DNA from: Actinoplanes solisilvae
GTDB lineage: Bacteria; Actinomycetota; Actinomycetes; Mycobacteriales; Micromonosporaceae
NCBI RefSeq assembly: GCF_003999975.1
Contig: NZ_RJAC01000006.1
Coordinates: 62,001-126,000, forward strand
Length of the DNA stretch: 64,000 nt
Direction: 5' to 3'
Within the stretch, counting starts at the first letter, position 1, and the number at the start of each line of letters is the position of its first letter. The translations under genes and the position numbers were made by a program. The notes under the pieces were generated by a model. It saw only the letters and a program-made list of their open reading frames with translations, was not told the DNA's origin and did not search any database. Shown piece by piece: positions 25,438 through 33,883 of the stretch.

Positions 25438-25869
25438 CTATCCCAGTGTCAGTGCCTTGGCCTGCGGAGATGCGTTCCGTGGGCGCACGGCGAAGCCGAA
25501 CGTCACCATCACGAGCGGGACGAAGGCGATCAGCCACGTCCAGAACAGCCGATAGCTCACCACAACGGTCAGTTCGGTTGCGCGGGCGTCGCTGAGATTC
25601 GCGGACAGGGGCGCGACCGACGCGTCGACGATCGGCGCGATCACGAGGCAGAACACGAGGGCGAAGACCGCCCCCGCGGCCGCCGCCTGCCGCAGCGCGT
25701 CAGGCCAGCCGCTCGGCGCCGGCGGGCGGTAGAAGCAGGCGAGCAGGATCGCCAGGACGATGCCCACGGTGGCGTCGAACGGCTCGTAGCGACCCTCGGC
25801 CGAGCTGATCGAGATGATCCCGGCGACGGCCGCGCCACCCAGCGTGACCAGGTCGGATCCTCGGCTCAT
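25438..25869 (-). CDS. Small multi-pass membrane protein, unknown
   Basis: About 143 residues with four predicted membrane segments (near 12-27, 40-55, 67-88 and 110-132) and short polar ends. No family was recognised. I use ATG 25869 (MSRGSD); a GTG seven codons upstream is possible. It lies only 9 bases before the HerA-like start, so the two may be co-transcribed. Confidence 0.6.
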   Translation of the reverse strand: MSRGSDLVTLGGAAVAGIISISSAEGRYEPFDATVGIVLAILLACFYRPPAPSGWPDALRQAAAAGAVFALVFCLVIAPIVDASVAPLSANLSDARATELTVVVSYRLFWTWLIAFVPLVMVTFGFAVRPRNASPQAKALTLG

Positions 25870-25912
25870 GGCCCCAAAGGTACTGGCCACGGCGCCGGAA
25901 CGGGAGATCCGC

Positions 25913-26845
25913 TCAGACCGGTGTGGGCTCGGGGAGCTCGGCCAGATATTCCGGCACGGCCGTGCGAAAACCCTCGTCGACCGGGAGCGCGGCGTCGCGC
26001 AGGGCTCGCTGCCAGGCCGCCGCCTTCGGGACTCGGCCCACCCGGCAGGCCAGGCTCACCGAGCGCCGCAGATCGGGCAGCGGCGCCAGGTCGGTCCACA
26101 CTTCCAGATAGGCGTCGCGCAATTCCTCGAGCTCGGCCCGCCCGAGATCCATGAAGAACGACGCCGAGCTCAGGGCCACGAGCAAAGAGCCGAACGGATG
26201 GCTCACGCTCGAGTCGCCCCAGTCGAAGAAGCGGAACCCGGGGAACACGTTGTCGTCGTGCAGATCGTCGTGCTGCAGGGACGCCGGAATGCCGTCGGCG
26301 GCCAGTTCGGTGCACCATTGCGCGAATGCCGCGGAATCGACTGCGAGGTCATCGGGGATTCCAGGGCCGGCCAGCAGCGAATCGAGCACCGCGGGCAGGG
26401 TCGAGGGCCGCATGTCGGGCACACCGACGGCCAGCAGATCGGGCACCGCCGGGACGATCTCGCGCTGCAGAACGGCGTACGCCTGAAGCATCTCGCGCCA
26501 GTCGCGTCGCTGGTCGGGGCCGTGCGAGGTGCGCAATGTCGGTCCCGCGTCGGCGGTCAGCAGCCAGCCGCGGTCCTCGTCGACCGCGAGCGGCGTCAAT
26601 ACCGAATCGGGCGCGCGCGCCGCCAGCACCGGCACCAGACGTGCCTCATAAGCGCAGTCCATCGTGTTCGCCTTGAACCAGCGCACGCCGTCCGCGGTCG
26701 TGGCGCGATGGGTCACCGACCACGGGCGTACGCGGGTCTCCTCGATCTCGCCGAGCACCGGAGTGCCCATCGCGGACAGCGTTTCGCCGATCCAGGAATG
26801 GGCCGACTCCCGCCACAGCGGGTCGTGCCAGTCGTTGGCGCGCAT
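25913..26845 (-). CDS. Aminoglycoside-phosphotransferase-like kinase
   Basis: About 310 residues of the APH/choline-kinase fold. The catalytic loop is LQHDDLHDDNVF and the metal-binding motif is FFDWGDS, both intact. The N-lobe has a lysine in GVRWFKANT, with an acidic alpha-C segment in CAYEARLVPVL. Such proteins phosphorylate small hydroxyl compounds, and resistance cannot be assumed. The start is uncertain: ATG 26845 (MRANDWH) or ATG 26875. It is divergent from a NACHT-type fragment. Confidence 0.82.
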   Translation of the reverse strand: MRANDWHDPLWRESAHSWIGETLSAMGTPVLGEIEETRVRPWSVTHRATTADGVRWFKANTMDCAYEARLVPVLAARAPDSVLTPLAVDEDRGWLLTADAGPTLRTSHGPDQRRDWREMLQAYAVLQREIVPAVPDLLAVGVPDMRPSTLPAVLDSLLAGPGIPDDLAVDSAAFAQWCTELAADGIPASLQHDDLHDDNVFPGFRFFDWGDSSVSHPFGSLLVALSSASFFMDLGRAELEELRDAYLEVWTDLAPLPDLRRSVSLACRVGRVPKAAAWQRALRDAALPVDEGFRTAVPEYLAELPEPTPV

Positions 26846-26881
26846 CGAGACCGACTCTAGGGCGTACGACATCATGAGGCG

Positions 26882-27196
26882 ATGCCGCGGCGCCTTTCCT
26901 GCGCCGACGCCGTCCGGCTTCTCGGCGGGACGGGTCCATTCGGGAAAGCCGTCGACAATCTGCTCGGCGGCGCGACCGCGGGGAAGACCCACCTCGGCGA
27001 GCGTGTGTTCACGGTCGTCAAGGCCGGCACTGATCTGCCGACCGATCTCGCGGGTGTCTCGCCGGCCGTCCTCGACGCGGCCGACGCGACAGACCTCGTC
27101 TCCGCGCTCGGGCCGGTCACCACCATGGTCGAGATCTGGATGGGCTTGTCAGATGACCGCGGCCGTCTCGTAGGACCGCGCGACGATCTCGCGTAG
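26882..27196 (+). pseudogene. Truncated N-terminal domain of a NACHT/NLR-type protein
   Basis: 104 residues beginning MPRRLSCADAVRLLGG and continuing with a KAVDNLLGG helix. This resembles, from memory, the helical domain that opens many actinobacterial NACHT ATPases (L-S/T-Y-x-D-A-x-x-L-L-G-G pattern). No NACHT P-loop follows: the frame runs out at 27196 inside the convergent DUF1801 gene, whose stop is at 27149. I read it as the surviving 5' piece of a deleted defence-type gene. It could be a free-standing small protein instead. Confidence 0.5.
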
Positions 27197-27535
27197 CGCC
27201 TGCTGGTCGGCTTGATCGACGCGCTTCACGTACAGGCAGCCCTTGCCGTTGGTGTGCGGGCCCAGCCGTTTCAGCAGATCCTCGTAGGCGTCCAGGTAGC
27301 CCGTCAGATAGAGGACAGTTTGCCCCTTGCGGGGTGCGAAGCCGATCGCCGGTGTGTCGCCCTCGCGGCCGGACTCGTACTTGTAGTGCCGCGACCCGAA
27401 CCCGATGATGCCGCCACTCCACATCGCCGGCGGCTGGCCCGTGACCTCGGTCATCAGGGCGACCAGCAGGCGCGCGTCGCTCTGCCGCTGCTCGTGGGTG
27501 ATCGTGCCCAGGAAGATTTCCACATCGTCTGCCAC
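27149..27535 (-). CDS. DUF1801 domain protein
   Basis: A 128-residue cytosolic protein of the DUF1801/YdhG-like fold. Family features include the central MWSGGIIGFGSRHYKY, IGFAPRKGQTVLYL and the conserved GKGCLYVKRVDQAD. The function of the family is unknown. Start ATG 27535. The last 48 bases overlap the end of the NACHT-type fragment on the other strand. Confidence 0.88.
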   Translation of the reverse strand: MADDVEIFLGTITHEQRQSDARLLVALMTEVTGQPPAMWSGGIIGFGSRHYKYESGREGDTPAIGFAPRKGQTVLYLTGYLDAYEDLLKRLGPHTNGKGCLYVKRVDQADQQALREIVARSYETAAVI

Positions 27536-27588
27536 CGGCCCAGCCTCCCACGAACAGCGGCATCCGACCGCGCTCTACGCTCGGCGGC

Positions 27589-28215
27589 ATGACCCGCATT
27601 CTGCTGATCTCGGGCAGCACCCGCGAGGACTCCCTGCACACCGCCGCCCTGCGCACGGCGGCCTCGGTCGCGCCCGAAGAGATCAACGCCGGCCTGTTCG
27701 AGGGGCTGCGGGGTGTGCCCGCCTACGTGCCGGGCGAGCAGGAGCCGCACGACACCGTCGTCCTGTTGCGCCACCAGGTGCGCATCGCCGACGCCGTGCT
27801 GATCAGCACCCCGGAGTACGGCGGTTCGATCCCGGGCGCCCTCAAGAATCTGCTCGACTGGCTGCTCGACGACAACCTGCTCGCCGGCAAACCGGTCGCC
27901 TGGCTGTCGGTCGCCCACGCCAACGAGGACGACGGCGCGCGCACGACGCTCGAGACCGTTCTTGACCATATGAGCGCCAAGGTGTTGCGGGCCGCCTGCA
28001 TCCGGTTGCCGATCGACCCGGCCGCCGTCGACGACCTGGGCTTGGTCACCGATCCGCGCCTGCATCAGGCCTTGCAGGACGCGTTGCAGGCCCTGGCCCG
28101 GCTGCTGGCCCTGACCGCGGCGCCGCCGAGACCGGCCTGGCAGGCCTATTCGAGCGTCTTCCCGGTAGTCGAGCGCCGCGACCACCTCCCCGACTGGATG
28201 AGCGGCGGACGCTGA
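27589..28215 (+). CDS. NAD(P)H-dependent FMN reductase-like flavoprotein
   Basis: A 208-residue flavodoxin-like reductase. The FMN phosphate loop SGSTREDSLHTAAL and the active-site TPEYGGSIPGALKNLLDW are those of NADPH-dependent FMN reductases, which pass hydride to FMN, quinones or azo compounds. Start ATG 27589, 53 bases from the divergent DUF1801 start. The Lrp-type gene 76 bases downstream is on the same strand and may be co-transcribed. Confidence 0.88.
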   Translation: MTRILLISGSTREDSLHTAALRTAASVAPEEINAGLFEGLRGVPAYVPGEQEPHDTVVLLRHQVRIADAVLISTPEYGGSIPGALKNLLDWLLDDNLLAGKPVAWLSVAHANEDDGARTTLETVLDHMSAKVLRAACIRLPIDPAAVDDLGLVTDPRLHQALQDALQALARLLALTAAPPRPAWQAYSSVFPVVERRDHLPDWMSGGR

Positions 28216-28291
28216 GCATCCTGCGTCCTCCTAGGTTGCTTCCTGAGCGGTTTGCCCAGGAGAATGGCCGCCGACGGGGGAGGATGCAACG

Positions 28292-28771
28292 ATGCGATCT
28301 CTGGATGCGACCGACGCGCGCATTCTGCTGGCCCTGGACAGCGATCCGGACGCCACCGTGGTCGCGCTGGCCGAGCGCCTCTCGATGTCGCGCAACACGG
28401 TTCAGGCCCGGCTGCGCCGCATGCGGGAGTCGGGCTCGCTGGGCGCCTATTCGCGTCGCGTCGAGCCGGCCGCGCTCGGTTATCCGCTGATGGCCTTCAT
28501 GACGCTGTCGCTGAGCCAGCGCGAGGGCGACCTGGCCGCCCAGCAGATCGTCCGCATTCCCGAGGTGGTCGAGATCCTCGCGACGACCGGCGACGGCGAC
28601 CTGCTCGTGCGCATCGTCGCGAAGGACACCGCGGATCTCTACCGCATCACCAACCTGGTCGTCGCCTCGGCCGGGGTGGTCCGCACGTCGACGTCGATCG
28701 TTCTGCACGAGGTCGCGCCGCACAGCGTCGACGGTCTTCTGCGCCGACACACCACCGACGCTCGTCACTGA
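28292..28771 (+). CDS. Lrp/AsnC family transcriptional regulator
   Basis: A 159-residue regulator. The N-terminal winged helix-turn-helix (about 3-50) has LDATDARILLAL and LAERLSMSRNTVQARLRRM. The C-terminal RAM/AsnC ligand domain includes IPEVVEILATTGDGDLLVRI. Such proteins usually sense amino acids and control transport or catabolism. The target is not evident; the preceding reductase and the region downstream are candidates. Confidence 0.92.
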   Translation: MRSLDATDARILLALDSDPDATVVALAERLSMSRNTVQARLRRMRESGSLGAYSRRVEPAALGYPLMAFMTLSLSQREGDLAAQQIVRIPEVVEILATTGDGDLLVRIVAKDTADLYRITNLVVASAGVVRTSTSIVLHEVAPHSVDGLLRRHTTDARH

Positions 28772-28837
28772 CAGTCACGGGTGGGCCGCTTACGATAGGG
28801 CGATCCTGGGGTCGTACAAGGGCTTGATCTCGAATTC

Positions 28838-29117
28838 TCTTGATCGTTGATCAATGGTCGGAGGAGAATGCTGGATCATCCTCTGTGGGCGATGACCAAG
28901 GGCCTGCACCAGGTGTAATGCGCACCGTGTCTAGTACTTTCAGGCCAGGACCATTTGCTGGTTCGAGGGACGAATCCATGCCTGCCATTGCAAGTTGCAT
29001 GCCAAAACGGGCACTCAACGTGTCCGGTAGATGAATTGGCACATTCAATCGACCGGTACGCATTGTCGTACTGAGGTCACGCTTCGTACTCTGATGGTCA
29101 ACAATCATCGATCAAGA
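28838..29117. other. AT-richer 280-base segment with imperfect terminal inverted repeats
   Basis: TCTTGATCGTTGATCA (from 28838) is answered in inverse by AATCATCGATCAAGA (29103-29117); the outer 9 bases match exactly. The DNA between is clearly less GC-rich than its neighbours and has an 85-codon open frame on the minus strand (28851-29108) whose composition and lack of motifs do not convince me. It could be a small mobile element or a regulatory region for the GNAT gene. Confidence 0.35.
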
Positions 29118-29167
29118 TGAGTGCGAGAAGCGGGCCGACCTGGCGGCGGCCTGCGGGGGAGCCGAGC

Positions 29168-29719
29168 ATGCTTATCAAAGTCATCGACCGGATCACCGAC
29201 CAAGCGCTCCACGAGACAATGTGGAAGATGTACCAGGATGCGTTCGAGGAGTTGAACACACTGGCTGTTCAGCGGCATCTGATGTTCCGGTCAGAGTTCG
29301 ACGCGGTCATGGCCGACACGCGGGTCGACAAGTACCTTGCCCTCGATGACGACGGCACCATCTGCGGCGTAGCCACCTACACGAACGATCTTCTGGCGGT
29401 TCCGCTGATCGCCCCTCAGTACTTCGAAAAGCACTGGCCGGACCACTACGCAGCCCACAAGATCTGGTACATCGGCTTCGTCGCGGTCAGTCCGCACGCG
29501 CAGGGCCGCGAGGCGTTCGCCCAGCTCGTCGAGCAGATGTACATGGTCGCCTCGGCCCAGAACGGCCTGGTCTGCCTGGACATCTGCAACCACAACGACG
29601 ACGTGCGGCGCATGTCCCGGGTGTTCCGGATGATGGTCAGCCGGCTGTCCGACAACATGAAGTTCACGCGGATCGACCAGCAGTCGTACTGGCTCTACGA
29701 ATTCCCGACGGCGGCTTGA
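29168..29719 (+). CDS. GNAT-fold acetyltransferase-like protein
   Basis: About 183 residues. The pattern KYLALDDDGTICGVATYTNDLLAVPLI, then WYIGFVAVSPHAQGREAFAQLVEQM, fits a GNAT domain with strands 3-4 and an acetyl-CoA loop (Pro-His-Ala-Gln-Gly-Arg). The substrate is unknown. ATG 29168 has a GGGGGA site upstream; an ATG 17 codons earlier is less likely. Confidence 0.65.
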   Translation: MLIKVIDRITDQALHETMWKMYQDAFEELNTLAVQRHLMFRSEFDAVMADTRVDKYLALDDDGTICGVATYTNDLLAVPLIAPQYFEKHWPDHYAAHKIWYIGFVAVSPHAQGREAFAQLVEQMYMVASAQNGLVCLDICNHNDDVRRMSRVFRMMVSRLSDNMKFTRIDQQSYWLYEFPTAA

Positions 29720-29761
29720 TCGCGCATTCCGCAGCGCGCAGCGGCACCCGTCAGCGCATAA

Positions 29762-29799
29762 CGCGGCAGGCCGTCCCGAGAGGGTGACGGTCTGCCGCG
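29762..29799. terminator. Hairpin terminator after the GNAT gene
   Basis: CGCGGCAG-G-CCGTC pairs with GACGG-T-CTGCCGCG around a 10-base loop. It lies 42 bases after the GNAT stop. Confidence 0.65.
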
Positions 29800-29907
29800 G
29801 AGCTGGGGGGAAACCTTCATGACATAGGCAACCTCCACATCGAACCGAGTGCTGTGCGGAATCGCCGGGCTCGGTCGCTACCTCCTTCAGTCGGTTTCGG
29901 TTGTCGG

Positions 29908-29958
29908 CCCCCAACGGCGGAGGGGGAACGGCCCGGAGCGCCGAAAGGCCGTTGGGGG
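29908..29958. terminator. Hairpin in the gap between GNAT and permease genes
   Basis: CCCCCAACGG (29908-29917) pairs perfectly with CCGTTGGGGG (29949-29958). The loop of 31 bases is long, but inner GC pairs can form. It may stop transcription from the permease side; apart from the two hairpins the gap 29720-30021 is empty. Confidence 0.5.
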
Positions 29959-30021
29959 CGGTCAATGTGGTTATGCGGTGCCTACCTTGATCTGCAGACG
30001 CCGCAGGTCACCGCGTTTGGA

Positions 30022-31566
30022 TCAATAGGGATAGCCGCTGCTGCGGGAGGCGCCGACCGGGTCGGCGTGCATGGCCCGCAGCATCGATGAGCTATCGGGG
30101 ATGACATTCACCCGCCCCTCGGTGCCGCGACCGATCGCCGCGTAGACCTCGGGCCGGGCCGCCCGCATGATCAGCGCCCAGACGAACCCGACCACGGCGA
30201 CGGCGACATAGAGCGTCGGGATGAGCCACTGGAACGGTGAATCGCCGTCGACCTGAAGCAGCTCGCCGAAGCCGATGCAGGTCGCCGCCAGCACGACGGT
30301 CAGCAGCAGGAAGGCCGCCGCGGGAGCGATGTAGGCCTTCCAGATGCTCTCCCGGCGCCGGTTGCGCATGAAGAACGCCAGCACCGCCGCCGAGGCCGCC
30401 CACATCAGGATGAGGACGCCCAGGCCGCCGATCGTCGTGAGCCACGCGAAGACGAAGACCAGCGGGTCGGAACCGACGAGTGCGTAGAGGCTGAGCACGA
30501 TGATCGCCAGCACGCTCTGGGTGATGGAGCCGAGGAGCGGAGCACCGGTACGGGGGTGGGTGCGTCCCCAGGCGGCCGGCAGCACGCCCTCACGGCCGAG
30601 GGCGAACTGGTAGCGCGACACGGCCGCGTGGAACGCCAGCAGGGCCGCGAAAACGCTGGTCAGGAACAGGATGTAGCCCAGGTCGACCAGGAAGCCGGGC
30701 AGGTGCGGCCCGACGAGCTGGAAGACCAGGTCGGTCTGGTGCTCAGCAGCCCTGGCGGCGATCTGGTCGGGGCCGGTGCTGACCGACATTGCCCAGGCCG
30801 AGAGCGCGCAGAGAACGCCGGCGAGGATGACCGCGATGTGGGTGGCGCGGGCGATCGTACGCTTGGGGTCCTTGGCCTCCTCGGAGAGAACCACGGTGGC
30901 CTCGAAGCCGACGAAACCGGCGATCGCCAGCACCAGCAGGATGCCGACCACCGGGGTGGCCAGCGGCGCGGGGGAGAACTGCGAGAAGGTCAGGTGGCCG
31001 TCGGCCGGGTTCGTGACCATCACGAGGTCGTAGATGATGACGATCGCGATTTCGAGAACGAGCAGGACCGCCAGGACCTTGCCGCTCAGGTCGACCCACA
31101 GCAGGCCGAGGACCGCGACGGCGAACCAGGCCGCTATCGCGCAGGCGTACCAGGGCACGGAGAGCCCGAACGCGGCCAGGATGCCGCTGGCGACCGAGCC
31201 GAAGAGCCCGAACAGACCTATCTGCATGAGTGAATAGGCGGGCAGGGCGACGAAGGCCGCCCCCACGCCGACGACGCGTCCTAAGCCGTGACTGATGTAG
31301 GAGTAGAACGCGCCGGTGTTGACGATGTGCCGGCTCATGGCGACGAAGCCGACCGTGAACAGGGAGAGGAGGCCGGCCGTCACCAGGTAGGCGATCGGGA
31401 CGGCGGTGCTGCCGATGATCGCGTAGATCGTCGTGATCGAACCGATGATCACGGTGAGCGGAGCCGCGCCCGCGACGCCGAAGAAGACCACCGACGGTAC
31501 GCCCAGCCGGTTCTTGGCCAGCGCCTTCGAGACGATGTCCGGCTGTTCGGGTTCCATGCGTTGCAC
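30022..31566 (-). CDS. APC superfamily amino-acid/amine permease
   Basis: About 514 residues with roughly 12 membrane helices. The first helix has the glycine-rich GVAGAAPLTVIIG, and helix 6-7 has FVGFEATVVLSEEAKDPKRTI, both typical of the amino acid-polyamine-organocation family. It should import or exchange an amino acid or amine; the substrate cannot be told. I choose GTG 31566, 6 bases after GGGAGG, three codons before an ATG. The GPP34 gene lies 62 bases upstream on the same strand. Confidence 0.88.
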   Translation of the reverse strand: MQRMEPEQPDIVSKALAKNRLGVPSVVFFGVAGAAPLTVIIGSITTIYAIIGSTAVPIAYLVTAGLLSLFTVGFVAMSRHIVNTGAFYSYISHGLGRVVGVGAAFVALPAYSLMQIGLFGLFGSVASGILAAFGLSVPWYACAIAAWFAVAVLGLLWVDLSGKVLAVLLVLEIAIVIIYDLVMVTNPADGHLTFSQFSPAPLATPVVGILLVLAIAGFVGFEATVVLSEEAKDPKRTIARATHIAVILAGVLCALSAWAMSVSTGPDQIAARAAEHQTDLVFQLVGPHLPGFLVDLGYILFLTSVFAALLAFHAAVSRYQFALGREGVLPAAWGRTHPRTGAPLLGSITQSVLAIIVLSLYALVGSDPLVFVFAWLTTIGGLGVLILMWAASAAVLAFFMRNRRRESIWKAYIAPAAAFLLLTVVLAATCIGFGELLQVDGDSPFQWLIPTLYVAVAVVGFVWALIMRAARPEVYAAIGRGTEGRVNVIPDSSSMLRAMHADPVGASRSSGYPY

Positions 31567-31628
31567 CAGCAGCCTCCCGGCCCAATGGTCAGAGTTGTTG
31601 TGCCGCAGGTGGTGGCGCCCCGTGGCGC

Positions 31629-32270
31629 TCACCGCCGGCCGACAGTGACGACCGAACCCACGGAGGCTTCGGTGTATTCGACGAGCTCCCGCAGGTCGGC
31701 GGGGAGCGACCCGACGGCGCTGGGCAGCGTCTGGAACGCGTGCCGATGCGCCTCGAAGTCGTAGAGGACGTGCCGGGTGAGGCCGGTCGCGGCCACGAGG
31801 CCGATCAGCACCCGATCACTGATGCTCATGCCGATGCCGCGGACCAACAGGTTGGCCAGCCGGGCCGGCGCCCACGCGGCGGCGTTGCGCTGCGCCGCGC
31901 TGTTGGGCATGTAGAGGGTCTCGGTGGCCGAGAACATGCGCCGCCGGGTGACCGGCTCGACCGCGCCGAGGCGGGAGAGCCGCTCGCCGACCCTGATCGC
32001 CGCGTCCTGCGAGAGGAAAGCCAGCCAGATTCGTACGTCCCTGTGTTGCGGCTGGGCCACCAACAGGTCGAGAATGTCGTGCGCGAGCGAGTCCGACGGC
32101 GGATGCCGGTCGAGGATGATCAGGTCTCCGTCGGAGATGCCGATCCGTCCTTCGAGGATCAGCTCGCCGAGCAGCGCGGCGGCCAGGCCCAGGCCGGTCG
32201 CTCGTGGATGGAGACGAGACCGGCCCGTGCGGTCCTCGTGCGCGATCAGGAAGTACTGGTCAGCCAACAC
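31629..32270 (-). CDS. GPP34/GOLPH3-family protein
   Basis: About 213 residues. The opening LADQYFLIAHEDRTGRSR and GLGLAAALLGELILEGRI are characteristic of GPP34 (GOLPH3/Vps74-like) proteins, whose eukaryotic members bind phosphoinositides. Actinobacteria carry many copies of unknown role. I use the GTG at 32270; an open TTG seven codons upstream has no clear ribosome site. It is upstream of the permease gene and divergent from the XRE regulator. Confidence 0.82.
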   Translation of the reverse strand: MLADQYFLIAHEDRTGRSRLHPRATGLGLAAALLGELILEGRIGISDGDLIILDRHPPSDSLAHDILDLLVAQPQHRDVRIWLAFLSQDAAIRVGERLSRLGAVEPVTRRRMFSATETLYMPNSAAQRNAAAWAPARLANLLVRGIGMSISDRVLIGLVAATGLTRHVLYDFEAHRHAFQTLPSAVGSLPADLRELVEYTEASVGSVVTVGRR

Positions 32271-32498
32271 GCCGCCACGCCCCTTAGACAACGGTTGTTG
32301 ATGTGCGGTCGGATTTCGTGACCACCATGACCGTGATGATCACTGTCGGTAGAGAACGTTGTGACTCGATGTCCGCGCATCATGTACCCGGGCGAAGGGC
32401 CAATACAAGAAGGCTAGTACTTTTTGTTTGGTACGCCGTGTTTGGATCATGGAGGCGTGACCCGTAGTATCGGTCCCATCAGGACCGAGGGAGTCCAG

Positions 32499-33347
32499 GT
32501 GTCCGTTGATGAAGGACCGACCCTGCGCCGCCGCCGTCTCGGAGCGGAACTCAAGCGCTGCCGCGAGGCTGCGGGGCTGACGCAGGAGAACGTCTCCAGG
32601 CATTTCGAGTGGCACGCCGCCAAGGTCACGCGCATCGAGACGGCGCGCGTCGCCGTGACCCCGCGCGACGTCAAAGACCTGCTGACGCTGTACGGCGTCG
32701 GTGATCAGGACTATCGCGAGGCGCTGGTCGAACTGGCCCGGCTCTCCCGCGAGCGCACGTGGTGGACGGACTACCGCGACATCATGCGGCCCGGCAACTT
32801 CGTCGGTCTGGAGGCGGCCGCCGCGGCGATGCGCGCCTGGGAGCCGATCATCGTGCCGGGCCTGCTGCAGACCGAGGCCTACATGCGCGCGCTCATGCGC
32901 ACGGGTCGCTCGAACGAGTCACCACAGCAGACCGACCGCCGGGTCTCGTTGCGCATGACCCGCCAGAGCCGCATGCGCGGGGATCGTCCTCTCGAGCTGA
33001 CCGCCATCATCGACGAGTCGGTCGTGCGCCGCGTGGTGGGCGGCGGCGAGGTGATGAACGATCAGCTTCGGCATCTGATCGAGGTTGCTCAATTACCCAA
33101 TGTGATGTTGCAGATTCTGCCCTTCGGCGCCGGCGAACACACGTTCCTCGGCGGTTCAGCGGCCCTTTTGGAGTTCCGGGAGACCACCCATTTGGATGTT
33201 GTCTATCTTGAAGGTCTTGCGGGAGACTACTACGAAGAGCAACCATCCGAGGTTGCCCGTTACCGGCAAGAGTTCGAGCGATTGAGCGCTCTGGCGCTGG
33301 ATCGCCGAATGACCATCAAGATGATCGAGAGCCTGCTCGTCGCGTAG
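32499..33347 (+). CDS. XRE-family regulator with DUF5753
   Basis: 282 residues. The N-terminal helix-turn-helix (about 12-65, LGAELKRCREAAGLTQENVSRH read in parts) is followed by a DUF5753 domain (about 95-275) with VPGLLQTEAYMRALM, RMTRQSRM and LPFGAGEH. These regulators usually pair with a DUF397 gene downstream, as here; in streptomycetes such pairs influence development and antibiotic production. GTG 32499 lies just after GAGGGAG. The frame is open 25 codons further upstream without a ribosome site. Confidence 0.9.
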   Translation: MSVDEGPTLRRRRLGAELKRCREAAGLTQENVSRHFEWHAAKVTRIETARVAVTPRDVKDLLTLYGVGDQDYREALVELARLSRERTWWTDYRDIMRPGNFVGLEAAAAAMRAWEPIIVPGLLQTEAYMRALMRTGRSNESPQQTDRRVSLRMTRQSRMRGDRPLELTAIIDESVVRRVVGGGEVMNDQLRHLIEVAQLPNVMLQILPFGAGEHTFLGGSAALLEFRETTHLDVVYLEGLAGDYYEEQPSEVARYRQEFERLSALALDRRMTIKMIESLLVA

Positions 33348-33392
33348 GCACCACGATCCCGAGACAACCGCATATGAAGGGAGGTGCTTGAC

Positions 33393-33623
33393 TTGCTCAC
33401 GCACCAGTTCAACGCTGCTGTTCTCACCGGCGCGGTCTGGAAGAAGGCCAGTCGCAGCAACGGCAACGGTGGCAACAACTGCGTCGAGGTCGCCTTCCTC
33501 GACCAGGGCGTCGCCGTCCGGGACAGCAAGGACCGTTCCGGCCCCGCGCTCATGTTCACGACGGCGGAATGGACCGCCTTCGTCGACTCCGCCAAGGACG
33601 GCGAGTTCGACATCAATTCCTGA
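33393..33623 (+). CDS. DUF397 protein
   Basis: A 76-residue cytosolic protein with the DUF397 signature: WKKASRSNGNG, NCVEVAFL, VAVRDSKD and a closing EWTAFVDSAKDGEFD. The start is TTG 33393, 8 bases after AAGGGAGG; the GTG at 33384 lies within that site. It is the expected partner of the DUF5753 regulator 45 bases upstream and probably antagonises or modulates it. Confidence 0.88.
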   Translation: MLTHQFNAAVLTGAVWKKASRSNGNGGNNCVEVAFLDQGVAVRDSKDRSGPALMFTTAEWTAFVDSAKDGEFDINS

Positions 33624-33639
33624 GCGCAGAGCCTACCCA

Positions 33640-33739
33640 TAGGCACGCACCGATGGGAAGTGCCTACGCAAAGTAAACCCTCTCCGGTGCGTGACTCCAT
33701 CGGGTGCCGTGGCCCTGATTACCGGGCGTCGCGGCACCC
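33640..33739. terminator. Two hairpins after the DUF397 gene
   Basis: TAGGCAC (33640-33646) pairs with GTGCCTA (33660-33666), and GGGTGCCG (33702-33709) pairs with CGGCACCC (33732-33739). Neither has a T-tract, as is common in actinomycete terminators. Confidence 0.45.
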
Positions 33740-33837
33740 GCACTCTGAATGGTTTTCAGGGGCGGTCCTCACCCATTCCGGTGAACGATTTCGGGCCGCG
33801 AGCTAAACTGCTCGAACGGCGCTGATCGAATGGCGCG

Positions 33838-33868
33838 AAAGCCGCACAGCCCGAGGCTGTGCGGCTTT
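33838..33868. terminator. Strong bidirectional terminator
   Basis: AAAGCCGCACAGC pairs perfectly with GCTGTGCGGCTTT around CCGAG, with a short T-run on the right and A-run on the left. It separates the DUF397 gene from the convergent CAP gene and can serve both. Confidence 0.88.
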
Positions 33869-33883
33869 TCTGCTCACGGAGAG

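Noticed and set aside
28851-29108. 85-codon minus-strand gene inside the low-GC segment
   Set aside because: No recognisable motif, poor codon usage for this genome and no ribosome site; kept only as part of the inverted-repeat segment.
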